A DNA stretch of 64,000 nt from Actinospineispora acaciae DSM 45401 (GCF_000620785.1 NZ_JIAI01000001.1:1302001-1366000); one strand, 5' to 3'; numbered from the stretch's first letter, positions 1 to 8,693 are shown. Made by a program: numbers and translations. Notes: generated from the letters alone by a model not told the origin.

Positions 1-2
1 CG

Positions 3-1649
3 TTCGCCTGTGTCATCTCGTTCATGGGCATCGGGCTGGTCGACCCGATCCTGCCCGCCCTGGGCGCCAGCCTGCGGGCGACGCCGGCCCAGGTGTCGCT
101 GCTGTTCACCAGCTACCTGGTCGTCACCGCGGTGGCGATGCTCGTCGTCGGCTGGGTGTCCAGCCGGCTGGGTGCCAAGCGCACGCTGGTCATCGGCCTG
201 GCGCTGATCGTGGTGTTCGCGGCGCTGGCCGGGCTGTCCGGCTCGATCGGTGGCATCGTCGGGTTCCGCGCGGGCTGGGGCCTGGGCAACGCCCTGTTCA
301 TCGCGACCAGCCTCTCGGTGATCGTCGCCTCGGCCAGCGGCGGCTTCGGCGGCGCGATCATCCTGTACGAGACGGCGCTCGGCCTTGGCATCGCGGTGGG
401 GCCGCTGCTCGGCGGCGAGCTGGGCGCGATCAGCTGGCGCGGGCCGTTCTTCGGCGTGGCCGTGCTGATGGCCATCGCACTGGTCGCGACGCTGGCGTTC
501 GTGCCACGGGGGTCCAAGCCCGCGCACCGCACCTCGCTGGCCGCGCCGCTCAGGGCGCTGCGGCACCGGGGCCTGGCGACCATGGGCGTCATGGCGCTGC
601 TGTACAACTGGGGCTTCTTCACGATGCTCGGCTACGCGCCGTACCCGATGAAGCTCGACGCGCACCACCTCGGCCTGGTGTTCACCGGCTGGGGGCTGCT
701 GGTCGCCGCGTTCAGCGTGCTGGTGGCGCCCCGGCTGCAGGCCCGGTTCGGCACCGCCAAGGTGCTCTACGCGAACCTGGCCGGGCTCGGCATCGTGATG
801 GCTGCGATCGCGGCCGGCGTGGACACCCCCGAGGTCGTGATCGTGGCGGTCATCGCCAGCGGCGCGTTCATCGGCATCAACAACACCCTGACCACGCAGG
901 CGGTCATGCTGGTCTCCCCGGTGGAGCGGCCGATCGCCTCGTCCGCGTACGGCTTCGTGCGCTTCATCGGTGGCGGGCTGGCGCCGTTCGCCGCCGGCAA
1001 GCTGGCCGAGGCCAGCAACCTGGGCGTGCCGTTCTACGTCGGCGCCGGCGCGTTCCTGCTCGCCATCGCCGTGCTCGCGTCCGGCCACAAGCTGGTGGAC
1101 GCCGCCGAGCACACCGAGGCCCCGGTCCGCGCCGGCCTGGAGCGCGTCGGGCGGGCGCCGGCGCCGGAGTACCGGCCGGTGATCGTGGCGGTGGCCGCCA
1201 ACGAGAACGCCGAGAGCAACGTCGACGCGGCCGCCGCGCTCGCCCGGAGCACCGCCAGCCCGCTGGAGGTCGTCCACCTGCGCGAGACCGCCGTGGTCGA
1301 GGACCAGGCCGTCGACGCCGAGGACGCCGAGCAGGCCAGGGCCAGGGTCCGCCGGCACCTCGAGCGCCTCGCCGAGCGTGGCATCGCCGCGACCGGGCAG
1401 GTGCTCACCAGCGTCGGTGACCACGCAGCGGCGGGCCGGGTGCTGGCCGAGCACGCGGCGGAGGTCTCGGCGCGCGCGGTCGCGGTCGGCCGTTCCCCGC
1501 GCGGGCCGATCGCCCAGTTCGCCGAGGGCAGCTTCACCTCCGCGCTGGCCCACCACGCCCCGTGCACGGTGGTGTTCGTCCGCCCCGACTCACCGCCGCA
1601 CCCCCTGACCGCGGACTCGCTGGAGGGCCTGCGCCGCCAGTCCGCGTAG
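3..1649 (+). CDS. MFS permease fused to a C-terminal universal stress (Usp) domain, 5' truncated by window edge
   Basis: The reading frame is open from base 3 and the first visible residues (FACVISFMGIGLVDPILPAL) are a typical MFS first helix, so the true start lies upstream of the window. The ATG at 24 is internal. About 360 residues of hydrophobic helices follow, with the MFS inter-helix pattern GWVSSRLGAKRTLVIG. A soluble domain of about 150 residues comes after: it begins near RPVIVAVAANENAESN and ends with GRSPRGPIAQFAEGSFTSAL, a Usp nucleotide-loop-like pattern. The protein is probably a proton-coupled exporter or importer at the inner membrane, with a cytoplasmic Usp domain that may sense ATP or stress. 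The substrate is unknown. The gene is convergent with the next one, the two stops being almost touching. Confidence 0.82.
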   Translation, partial: FACVISFMGIGLVDPILPALGASLRATPAQVSLLFTSYLVVTAVAMLVVGWVSSRLGAKRTLVIGLALIVVFAALAGLSGSIGGIVGFRAGWGLGNALFIATSLSVIVASASGGFGGAIILYETALGLGIAVGPLLGGELGAISWRGPFFGVAVLMAIALVATLAFVPRGSKPAHRTSLAAPLRALRHRGLATMGVMALLYNWGFFTMLGYAPYPMKLDAHHLGLVFTGWGLLVAAFSVLVAPRLQARFGTAKVLYANLAGLGIVMAAIAAGVDTPEVVIVAVIASGAFIGINNTLTTQAVMLVSPVERPIASSAYGFVRFIGGGLAPFAAGKLAEASNLGVPFYVGAGAFLLAIAVLASGHKLVDAAEHTEAPVRAGLERVGRAPAPEYRPVIVAVAANENAESNVDAAAALARSTASPLEVVHLRETAVVEDQAVDAEDAEQARARVRRHLERLAERGIAATGQVLTSVGDHAAAGRVLAEHAAEVSARAVAVGRSPRGPIAQFAEGSFTSALAHHAPCTVVFVRPDSPPHPLTADSLEGLRRQSA

Positions 1650-1650
1650 C

Positions 1651-2850
1651 TCACGACCGCCAGGCCCGGCGCGCGGTCAGCAGGGACAGCGGCACGAACG
1701 CGAGGGCGAACAGCTGCACGGCGCGCGTCGTGTCCAGCACCGTCGCGAGCAGCCCGACGCCGATGACCGGAACCCCGAAGGCGAGGTAGGTGACCGTGTA
1801 GAAGGCCGCGATGACCCCCGAGCGCTCCGCCTCGGTGGACGTCTCGTTGACCTGACGCATGGCGCCCATGAACGCGAGCCCCTGGCCGACCCCCGCCACC
1901 AGCGAGCAGGCCAGCACCAGCGCGGACGAGCGCCACGCCCCGGCCGGCAGCAGCCCGACCACCCCGGCCACCAGCACCAGCAGGCCGAACGCCTGCGCCT
2001 TGCGGGTGTCCAGGGTGCGAGCGAGCAGCTGGGTGACCGAGGCCGCCAGCAAGATCATCCCCGAGGCCAGCCCGGCGAGCACCAGGTTCGGCCGTTCGGC
2101 GAACGCGGCCAGGTACGACGGCACCTGCGCCAGGCACAGCGCGGTCACCGCCCAGCCCAGCGCGCTCACCGCCGCGGCCACCCGGAACCGGGCGCGCGCT
2201 CGGGCCGGGACCGCCGGCACCCGGGGGCGCCAGGCGTCGCCGAGCCGGCCCAGCTCCCCCGACAGCCTCATCACGGCGACCGAGGCGACCAGCAGCAGCG
2301 CTATCTCGATCACGTAGCAGAGCCGGGTGGGCTGGGGCAGATAGGTGGCGCTGAGCCCGGCCAGGACGGGCCCGATGCCATTGCCGGCGGTGGTCGTCAG
2401 CGTCGCCAGCAGCGACGCGCGCGTCCGGTTCCCCGAGGGCGCGGTCGCGAGCAGCGCGCTGGTGAGGGTCCCCGCCGCGGCCCCGACCGCGACACCCTGC
2501 ACAGCTCGCGCGGCATACAGCCAGCCGACGCCGCGCGCCGCGGCGAACAGCCCCATCGCCACCGCCGCGCACGCCAGCGCCGGCACCAGCACGCGGCGGT
2601 AGCCCAGCGTGTCGGCGAGCGGCGCGGCCAGGCACAGCGACGGCACCAGCGTGGCCACATAGGTGGCGAACACCAGCGTCAACGTCACCGGAGGGAACCC
2701 GAAGTCCCGCTCGTACCCGGGATACAGCGGGCTGGGCATGTTCGCGCCGATCAGCAGGACCAGCAGCGCGAACGCGACACCCACGAACCGGGACCGCTCG
2801 GCTCTGCCCCGGGACGGGCCGTCGCCGAGGTCAGGCGCCCGCTGGCTCAT
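1651..2850 (-). CDS. MFS transporter, last gene of an MFS-Rid-LLM-MFS operon
   Basis: 399 residues with about 12 predicted transmembrane helices and MFS loop features (LADTLGYRRVLVPALAC near residue 75). The open frame extends further upstream, but the ATG at 2850 (MSQRAPDLG) is preferred because the longer N-terminus is Arg/Cys-rich and overlaps the upstream gene heavily. From 2850 the overlap with the LLM oxidoreductase is 20 bp, which fits translational coupling. The substrate cannot be read from sequence. Position at the end of an oxidoreductase operon suggests uptake of the substrate or export of a product. Confidence 0.8.
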   Translation of the reverse strand: MSQRAPDLGDGPSRGRAERSRFVGVAFALLVLLIGANMPSPLYPGYERDFGFPPVTLTLVFATYVATLVPSLCLAAPLADTLGYRRVLVPALACAAVAMGLFAAARGVGWLYAARAVQGVAVGAAAGTLTSALLATAPSGNRTRASLLATLTTTAGNGIGPVLAGLSATYLPQPTRLCYVIEIALLLVASVAVMRLSGELGRLGDAWRPRVPAVPARARARFRVAAAVSALGWAVTALCLAQVPSYLAAFAERPNLVLAGLASGMILLAASVTQLLARTLDTRKAQAFGLLVLVAGVVGLLPAGAWRSSALVLACSLVAGVGQGLAFMGAMRQVNETSTEAERSGVIAAFYTVTYLAFGVPVIGVGLLATVLDTTRAVQLFALAFVPLSLLTARRAWRS

Positions 2851-3844
2851 CGCCGAGCGCCGGCAGCACCCGCTCCCCCAGGACCCGCACCGCGCGTTCC
2901 GGGTCGGGGCCGAGCGGCGGGCCGAAGGACAGGTGGGTGGCACCGGCGGCGAGCAGCCCGCGACACCGGGCGAGCACGTCGTCCGCTCCGCCCGCGATGC
3001 CCAGGCCCAGCATCGCGGGGGTCACCAGCGAGCGGGCGCCGTCGACGTCTCCGGCCGCGAGCGCGGCCTGGATGGGGTCGAAGTCGCGCACCGACAGCCC
3101 CGCCCTGGCCAGCAGGTACGGCGCGAACGACGCCCCGTAGTAGGCGATCTTCTCGGCCAGCACCGAGGCGGCGGCGTCCGGGTCGTCGTCGATGGAGCAC
3201 CAGAAGCAGGCGGCCAGGTCGAGGTCGGCCAGGGTCCGCCCGGCGCGCGAGGCTCCCCCGGCGATCTGTTCGGCCGCCGTGGCGAAGTGCTCCGGCGGGT
3301 ACAGCAGCGGCAGCGCGCCGTCGGCCAGCTCGCCGGCCATGGCCAGCATCTTCGGGCTCATCGCGCCGAGGTAGATCGGCGTCGGCGCCGCTCCGGTGCG
3401 CAGGTGGGCCAGCTCCGTCCAGCCCGACCCCGAGCCGGGCACGGCGGCCGGCGAGTCCCCGGCGAGCAGCGCCCTGATCGCGGTGATCGCCGAGCGGGTG
3501 GTGCCCAGCGGCGCGGTCCGCTCCAGCCCCGCCCAGCCCAGGAAGTCCTGCGCGCCGGCGCCGAGGCCGAGCAGGAAACGCCCGCCGGAGACCTCCTGCA
3601 GGGTCGCGGCCATCATCGCGATCTCGGCCGGGTGCACGGAGTACGGGTTCCAGATCCCGGACCCGATCTTGATCTTCTCGGTCGCGGTGGCCAGCACCGT
3701 GAGGATGACCGGTCCGGAGCGCAGGAACAGGTCGTTGGACACCCACATCTGGTCGAACCCGTGCCGTTCGGCGGTGCGCGCGATGCGGGTCAGGGTCTCC
3801 ACGTCGAGGTCGTTGTTGAGCCGGATGCTGGTCGTCACGCTCAC
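2831..3844 (-). CDS. LLM-class flavin-dependent oxidoreductase (F420-type)
   Basis: 337 residues resembling the luciferase-like monooxygenase/F420-dependent reductase family: MSVTTSIRLNNDLDVETL at the N-terminus, the ATEKIKIGSGIWNPYSVHP strand and the GGRFLLGLGAG motif. In actinomycetes this branch commonly uses F420, like methylenetetrahydromethanopterin reductase and glucose-6-phosphate dehydrogenase relatives; use of FMN cannot be excluded. The start is GTG at 3844, forming a GTGA overlap with the Rid gene stop. The LLM + Rid + transporter arrangement recalls RutA/RutC/RutG of pyrimidine breakdown, but only by analogy. Confidence 0.85.
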   Translation of the reverse strand: MSVTTSIRLNNDLDVETLTRIARTAERHGFDQMWVSNDLFLRSGPVILTVLATATEKIKIGSGIWNPYSVHPAEIAMMAATLQEVSGGRFLLGLGAGAQDFLGWAGLERTAPLGTTRSAITAIRALLAGDSPAAVPGSGSGWTELAHLRTGAAPTPIYLGAMSPKMLAMAGELADGALPLLYPPEHFATAAEQIAGGASRAGRTLADLDLAACFWCSIDDDPDAAASVLAEKIAYYGASFAPYLLARAGLSVRDFDPIQAALAAGDVDGARSLVTPAMLGLGIAGGADDVLARCRGLLAAGATHLSFGPPLGPDPERAVRVLGERVLPALGDEPAGA

Positions 3845-4221
3845 CCGGCGGCCTCCGCGTCCAGCTCGACCTCGACCAGGACGCCGTCGTCGCCGATCAG
3901 CCCGGACACGAACAGCATGGTGTTGGCCGGGCGGTGCGCGGCGAACACCTCAGCGTGCGCCCGCGCGGCCCCTCGCCAGTCCGCCGACGGCGCGAGGTAC
4001 ACCCGCGTCCGCAGCACGCTCTCCGCCCCGCCACCGAGCCGCCGCACCGCATCCACCGCGCGCGCCAGGGCCTGCGCGGCCTGGGCGTAGGTGTCCAGCG
4101 TCTCGCCCGGCGCGAGCCTCGCGGTGGTGCCGCTCACCGCGATCCGGGATCCCTCCCGAGCCGCCCTGGCGTACCCCGCGATCTCCTCGGTCGCGCCGCC
4201 CTCGACGAACCGTGTCCGCAC
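3841..4221 (-). CDS. RidA/YER057c/UK114 family protein lacking the usual catalytic arginine
   Basis: 126 residues with a Rid fold pattern: GSRIAVSGTTA, a central helix LDTYAQAAQALARAVDAVRRLGG, then the strand RTRVYLAPSADW. RidA deaminates reactive enamine/imine intermediates made by PLP or flavin enzymes. In canonical RidA the C-terminal motif is PAR(S/T); here it reads RPANTMLF, so the substrate-carboxylate-binding Arg is replaced by Asn. That is typical of Rid subfamilies that are not imine deaminases. The start is GTG at 4221, sharing one base with the TAG stop of the upstream MFS gene, and the 3' end overlaps the LLM start by 4 bp. Confidence 0.85.
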   Translation of the reverse strand: MRTRFVEGGATEEIAGYARAAREGSRIAVSGTTARLAPGETLDTYAQAAQALARAVDAVRRLGGGAESVLRTRVYLAPSADWRGAARAHAEVFAAHRPANTMLFVSGLIGDDGVLVEVELDAEAAG

Positions 4222-5573
4222 TACCCTGCCTCCCGCACCGTGTGTCCGTCCCCGCCATGACTGGCCTGGCCCAGCGTCTGCCGGCTGGTCTCCGGCGCCC
4301 ACCTCCAGGCCACCGCCAGCCCGGCGGCCAGGATCACGGCGGTGATCAGGATCGTGGTGTGCACGCCGACCGCGTCGATGGCCAGCGGCAGCAGGAAGGT
4401 GCCCACCGCGGCCCCGACCCTGCTGATCGAGGTGCACAGCCCGACGCCGGACGCCCTGACCTCGGTGGGGAAGATCTCGCTCGGGTACACCGAGGTCACC
4501 ACCTGCGCGCAGCCGATGATCAGGATGAACAGCGCGAGCAGCACCAGCGCCGCCGTGCCCGGCGCCCCACGCCACAGGCCGAGCACCACCGCGAGCAGCA
4601 CCAGCGCGGCGGTGCTGGACAGGATGAACGGGCGGCGCCCCGCGTAGGCGATGGCGAAGATCCCGGCCGTGGACCCGATCAGCAGGAACAGGTTCGAGCC
4701 CAGCTCCCCGACCGCGTCGTCGTGCACGCCCAGCGAGGACAGCACCGAGGGCAGGAAGGTCAGGATCGCGAACAGCGGCACGACCTGGCTGAACCAGTAG
4801 ACCCCGCCGACGGCGATCCGGGACCGGTACTCCCGGGAGAACAGGGTGCGGAAACGGGCCGGCCGTTCCAGGTCGCGCTCGTCCAGGTCGGAGAGGGTCG
4901 CGCGCGGGTCGATGTGCTCGCGCACCACCCGCAGCGCCTCCTCGGCGCGGCCGTGGCGCACCAGCCAGCGCGGCGACTCCGGGCAGCCGATCCGCATCAG
5001 CCCGACCAGGAACGCGGGCACCGCGGCGCTGGCCAGCATCCACTGCCACGCGTTCGGCCCCGACCCGCTCAGCAGCGAGCCGACCAGGTAGGACGCGAAG
5101 AACCCGATGCTCCAGATGGCGCTGATCGCCGCGAGCAGCGCGCCTCGGTAACGGCGCGGGGCGAACTCGGCGAGCATCGACGGCGAGATCGCATAGTCCG
5201 CGCCGATCGCGATGCCCAGCACCAGCCGCAGCGCGAACACCCACGCCACGTCGGTGACGACCAGGTGCAGCAGCGAGCCGACGACGAACACCGCCAGGTC
5301 GAGGGTGTAGATCGCGCGCCGGCCGACCCGGTCGGTCAGCCAGCCGAACAGCAGGCTCCCGACGAACAGCCCGATCAGCGCGGACGAGCCGAGCAGGCCC
5401 GTCCACACCGGCCCCAGCCGGACCTGCTCGGAGTAGTGGCTCAGCGCCGGCCCGATGATGCCGAGCATGTAGCCGTCGCACAGGATCCCGCCCGCGCTGA
5501 ACGCGGCCACTCGCAGGTGGAACCGGTTCAGCGGGGCGTCGTCCATCGCCGTCGTCTCGGACCCGCTGTCCAT
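4221..5573 (-). CDS. MFS transporter of the sugar-porter / aromatic-acid symporter type
   Basis: 450 residues and about 12 helices. Family marks are GWLTDRVGRRAIYTLDLAVF between helices 2 and 3, the RRYRGALLAA loop, and CPESPRWLVRHGRAEEA at the start of the central loop, the last typical of sugar porters and metabolite:H+ symporters. A longer frame runs to 5657, but ATG 5573 (MDSGSETTAM) has a GAGGGG Shine-Dalgarno about 7 nt upstream and is preferred. It is the first gene of the four-gene operon down to 1651. A palindrome in the upstream intergenic region (5671-5686) may control it. Confidence 0.84.
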   Translation of the reverse strand: MDSGSETTAMDDAPLNRFHLRVAAFSAGGILCDGYMLGIIGPALSHYSEQVRLGPVWTGLLGSSALIGLFVGSLLFGWLTDRVGRRAIYTLDLAVFVVGSLLHLVVTDVAWVFALRLVLGIAIGADYAISPSMLAEFAPRRYRGALLAAISAIWSIGFFASYLVGSLLSGSGPNAWQWMLASAAVPAFLVGLMRIGCPESPRWLVRHGRAEEALRVVREHIDPRATLSDLDERDLERPARFRTLFSREYRSRIAVGGVYWFSQVVPLFAILTFLPSVLSSLGVHDDAVGELGSNLFLLIGSTAGIFAIAYAGRRPFILSSTAALVLLAVVLGLWRGAPGTAALVLLALFILIIGCAQVVTSVYPSEIFPTEVRASGVGLCTSISRVGAAVGTFLLPLAIDAVGVHTTILITAVILAAGLAVAWRWAPETSRQTLGQASHGGDGHTVREAG

Positions 5574-5670
5574 ACCCACCCCTCGCCGGCACCCGGTCCG
5601 GTACAGCTTCGCATCCCGGAGCGGAACGGCGCCCGTTGAAGGAGCGCGCAATAACAAATCAAAAACAGGG

Positions 5671-5686
5671 TTTCGTCAGAACGAAA
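5671..5686. promoter_or_regulatory. 16-bp palindrome, candidate IclR-type operator
   Basis: TTTCGT-CAGA-ACGAAA is a perfect inverted repeat with 6-bp arms. It sits in an unusually AT-rich 165-bp gap between the divergent MFS gene (start 5573) and the IclR-like gene (start 5740). Similar TTTCG...CGAAA palindromes are bound by IclR-family proteins. The assignment to the neighbouring regulator is inference. Confidence 0.5.
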
Positions 5687-5739
5687 TGCCGGTTCAGCAT
5701 GGAAAAAGGGCGCCGAAAGAATAGCGGCGCGGGCGGGCG

Positions 5740-6189
5740 ATGGCCCAGGATGGGCGGGTGTCCGGAGGACGGTCCGCGGATAGGCGCTCGGGTGCCATGA
5801 GGTTGCTCGCGCTGCTCGCCGCCTTCGAGCGCGGCGACGACACGCTCGGCTTCGGAGAGCTGGCCGACGCGGCGGAGCTGCCCCCGTCCACCGCCCACCG
5901 CCTGGTCCGCGACCTGCTCGGGTGGGGCGCGCTCGAACGCACGTCCTCGGGCCGGTACCGGATCGGCGAACGCCTGCGGCGGCTCGATGCACGGTCGGGC
6001 AGGGAGCCCGACTTCGGCGGGTCGCGTGCCCCGTCCCCGATCCGCATCGGAACCATCGCGGGCCGCTACCGCCCGAGCGACCCGGGATGGACCGGCAAGC
6101 TCCTGCTCGCGACCGCCCCGTACCGGCCGCCGGCGCCCCCGGCCCGCTCCGCGACGACGTACGGCGGCGGTGGACCTCCTCCCCCGTAG
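5740..6189 (+). pseudogene. Truncated IclR-family regulator (DNA-binding domain only)
   Basis: 149 residues. Residues about 17-80 are a good IclR winged-helix: SGAMRLLALLAAFERG, FGELADAAELPPSTAHRLVRDLLGWGALE and SGRYRIGERLRRL. After residue 85 the sequence (SGREPDFGGSRAPSPIRIG onward) no longer resembles the about 170-residue IclR ligand-binding domain and ends in a Gly/Pro-rich tail. Full-length IclR proteins in this window are 253-271 residues. Either a deletion or frameshift removed the effector domain, or a stand-alone DNA-binding protein remains. The intact wing and the palindromic site upstream leave open that it still binds DNA. Confidence 0.6.
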
Positions 6190-6198
6190 CCTGGACGC

Positions 6199-6552
6199 AT
6201 GCGCGCCAGCCTTCGCACGGACCTGACGGCGGCCCTCAAGACCCGCGACCGGGTCGCCGTCACCGCCCTTCGCTCGGCCCTGGCGGCGATCGAGAACGCC
6301 GAGGCCCTCCCCTCCGACGGCCGGCTCGACACCTCCACCGGCAGCGAGCACGTTGCCGGGGCGGCCGCCGGCCTGGGCGCGGCGGAGGCCGGACGCCGTC
6401 GGCTCACGGACGCCGACCTCCGCTCGATCGTCGAGAACGAGGTGCGGGAGCGCTCGGCGGCCGCGCGGGAGTACGAGCGGCTCGGTCGCGACGACCAGGC
6501 CGAGCGACTCCGCGCGGAGGCCGAGGTGCTGGCCCGCTACCTGACGGCTTAG
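6199..6552 (+). CDS. GatB/YqeY domain protein
   Basis: 117 residues of the YqeY family, related to the C-terminal helical domain of the GatB amidotransferase subunit: LRTDLTAALKTRDRVAVTALRSALAAIENAEA, then LTDADLRSIVENEVRERSAAAREYERLGR. The family is widespread and cytoplasmic; tRNA-dependent amidation or a tRNA-binding role has been suggested but is not firmly known. The stop overlaps the stop of the convergent amiS gene. The gene is complete and in no obvious operon. Confidence 0.85.
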   Translation: MRASLRTDLTAALKTRDRVAVTALRSALAAIENAEALPSDGRLDTSTGSEHVAGAAAGLGAAEAGRRRLTDADLRSIVENEVRERSAAAREYERLGRDDQAERLRAEAEVLARYLTA

Positions 6553-7136
6553 AACGCGAGCGCGCCGACGAGGATCGCGAACCCCAGCGCCCACGCCGTG
6601 ACGATGCCCACGGCGATGGTCAGCCACCCGACCGGGCGGGCGATGTTCTTGCCCAGCGCCAGCAGCGCCCAGAACAGGCCCCACAGGACGGCCCAGGCGA
6701 ACCAGTCGAGCCCCAGCCACCACACGGCGGGGTTCCCGCCGGTCGCCGCCAGGGTGTAGATCCCGGCCGGGACCGCGGTGACCGCCACGAACAGGCAGTA
6801 CCAGCCGAACGCGCGGCCCCCGGCATCCAGGAACTGGTTGAACGCCACCCACAGGTACGTGAACGCGAACAGGAAGATGTAGCCACCGCTTCGCACGGAG
6901 CTCAGGTCGTTCTTGACCCCGCCCTGCACGAGGAAGATGACCGCGATCACGACACCGACGAAACCCGTGAAGATATTCAGTACCGCCACTTCACGGTTTT
7001 GTATGAACAGCGGCGACCGTTCCCGTTGAGCCTCGCCCTCCGCCCCCGCCGGCACGGCCGCTGCCTGCCCGATCAGCCAGATGCCGTTCACACAGAGAAC
7101 GGCCCCGACATACAACAACACAACGCCCAACAACAT
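6549..7136 (-). CDS. amiS: AmiS/UreI family amide/urea channel
   Basis: 195 residues and about six hydrophobic helices: MLLGVVLLYVGAVLCVNGIWLIG, FTGFVGVVIAVIFL, YIFLFAFTYLWVAFNQFLDAGGRAFGWYC. This matches the proton-gated urea channel UreI and the short-chain amide transporter AmiS. It lies 38 bp downstream of the FmdB-like gene and third after the formamidase gene, in line with uptake of formamide or other short amides. The family usually has six helices and about 170-220 residues, so the gene looks intact. Confidence 0.87.
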   Translation of the reverse strand: MLLGVVLLYVGAVLCVNGIWLIGQAAAVPAGAEGEAQRERSPLFIQNREVAVLNIFTGFVGVVIAVIFLVQGGVKNDLSSVRSGGYIFLFAFTYLWVAFNQFLDAGGRAFGWYCLFVAVTAVPAGIYTLAATGGNPAVWWLGLDWFAWAVLWGLFWALLALGKNIARPVGWLTIAVGIVTAWALGFAILVGALAF

Positions 7137-7174
7137 CGAAACTCACCCCGTGTCTTGTTCACGAGCGTGAAACA

Positions 7175-7432
7175 TCAATGGCGGTGCAACGATGAGTGCG
7201 GCATGGGCCGTCCGCTTTTCGTGGACACCACTCGCGGCTGCTCGCTGCTGGCCTCCTCGGCGGCCAGCGCACGCCGCAGGGGTGAGCTCAGCGCGGGCAG
7301 GCTCGGCGGGGTGAACACCCGCCGAGCGCTGTCCCCACACGTCGGGCACCGCGTGTCATCGTCGACCTCGGCCATCGAGCACTGCCGCTCGAACCGGCCA
7401 CAGTCGGTGCACCTGAAGACATACACCGGCAT
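7175..7432 (-). CDS. FmdB-like zinc-ribbon protein
   Basis: 85 residues. The N-terminus MPVYVFRCTDCGRFER followed by RCPTCGDSARRVFTPP is the FmdB putative regulatory zinc ribbon with two CxxC pairs (about residues 8-11 and 29-32). The ATG at 7432 is chosen; the longer open frame adds 39 Arg-rich residues with no resemblance. The gene lies 7 bp downstream of formamidase, the arrangement that gave the family its name in Methylophilus. Its role (regulator or metal chaperone) is not established. Confidence 0.82.
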   Translation of the reverse strand: MPVYVFRCTDCGRFERQCSMAEVDDDTRCPTCGDSARRVFTPPSLPALSSPLRRALAAEEASSEQPRVVSTKSGRPMPHSSLHRH

Positions 7433-7439
7433 GTCGAGC

Positions 7440-8693
7440 TCAGCTCGTCCTCGCCGCCGCGCCGCGCGCCGCCGCGAGCGGGCCTTCCTTGTTCGGCCGG
7501 ATATCGAAGTCGAATATCTCGGTCGGAAGGTAGAGCGAGCAGCACGCATTGGGAATGTCGACGACGCCGGAGACCCGGCCCTCGATCGGGGCGGACCCGA
7601 GCAGCAGGTAGGCCTGCTCGCCCGAGTACCCGAACTTCTTGAGGTACTCGATCGCGTTGAGGCACGCCCGGCGGTAGGCGACGGTGGCGTCGAGGTAGTA
7701 GTTCTCCCCCGTGTTCTCGTCCACCGACACGCCGATGAAGGTCAGGAACTCGCTGTAGCGGGGCTCGACACGGCCCGGGATGAGCACCGGGTTCGTGGTG
7801 ATCCCGTACCTCTCCATGCCGCCCTTGATCAGGTCGACGCCGAAGTCGATGAACCCGCCCATCTCGATCGCGCCGCAGAACGTGATCTCGCCGTCGCCCT
7901 GGGAGAAGTGCAGGTCGCCGCCGGAGAGCTTGGCGCCGGGCACGTGGACCGGGTAGTAGACGCGGCTGCCCCTGGTGAAGTTCTTGATGTCGTGGTTGCC
8001 GCCGTTCTCCCTGGCCGGGACGGTCCGGGCGCCTTCCCGGCCGACGCGCGCCAGCTCCGCACCGGACAGCGTGCCGGCGAGGACCCCGTCCTCCAGCGGA
8101 GGCAGCGCGAGCGGCGGGACGCGGTCCGGGTCCCTGTCGATCAGCGCCTGCTCGCGGCGGTTCCACTCGGCGAGCAGCTCCGCGGACGGGGCGGTGCCGA
8201 ACAGGCCGGGGTGGGTGATGCCGGTGTAGCGCACGCCCGGGACGTGCCGGGAGGTCGCCTCCTGGCCCCGGAAGTCCCAGATGGCCTTGTACGCGTCCGG
8301 GTAGTGGTCGGTCAGGAAGCCGCCGCCGTTCTCCTTGGAGAAGATCCCGGTGTAGCCCCAGCCCTGCCCGGGGGCGTCGCCCTGCTCCTGCGGCCCCTGG
8401 CACGGGCCGAGATCGAGAATGTCCACCACCAGGAGGTCGCCCGGCTCGGCGCCCTGGATCTCGACGGGTCCGCTCAGCATGTGCGCCACGTTGAGGTTGA
8501 CGTCCCGTACGTCATTGGCGGAGTCGTTGTTGCCGAGCTGGGAGTCGGTCCACTCCCGGCACTCCACCCGGAAGTCCGAGCCCGGGCGCACCGACGCCGC
8601 CGGCGGGATGTCCGGGTGCCATCGGTTGTGCCCCGGGACGGCCTGATCCCGCATCGACTTGGTCTGATCAACACTGAATACGACCTCGGGCAC
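7440..8693 (-). CDS. fmdA: Formamidase / acetamidase (FmdA/AmdA family)
   Basis: 417 residues of the acetamidase/formamidase family, which hydrolyses formamide to formate and ammonia in the cytoplasm. Recognisable blocks are VPGHNRWHPDIPPAASVRPG, GAEPGDLLVVDILDLGP, GNHDIKNFTRGSRVYYPVHV, LHFSQGDGEI and VVDIPNACCSLYLPTEIFDFDI. The GTG at 8693 is preferred over the upstream ATG because a near-perfect GGAAGGAGGAGCT ribosome site precedes it. The gene heads fmdA-fmdB-amiS. The closest relatives by motif are the formamidases of methylotrophs and mycobacteria. Confidence 0.92.
   Translation of the reverse strand: MPEVVFSVDQTKSMRDQAVPGHNRWHPDIPPAASVRPGSDFRVECREWTDSQLGNNDSANDVRDVNLNVAHMLSGPVEIQGAEPGDLLVVDILDLGPCQGPQEQGDAPGQGWGYTGIFSKENGGGFLTDHYPDAYKAIWDFRGQEATSRHVPGVRYTGITHPGLFGTAPSAELLAEWNRREQALIDRDPDRVPPLALPPLEDGVLAGTLSGAELARVGREGARTVPARENGGNHDIKNFTRGSRVYYPVHVPGAKLSGGDLHFSQGDGEITFCGAIEMGGFIDFGVDLIKGGMERYGITTNPVLIPGRVEPRYSEFLTFIGVSVDENTGENYYLDATVAYRRACLNAIEYLKKFGYSGEQAYLLLGSAPIEGRVSGVVDIPNACCSLYLPTEIFDFDIRPNKEGPLAAARGAAARTS

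Noticed and set aside
2663..5639. Long plus-strand frames (475 and 747 codons) opposite the LLM, Rid and MFS genes
   Set aside because: Arg/Pro/Ala-rich low-complexity translations with no recognisable motif; the minus-strand genes overlap neatly and match families.
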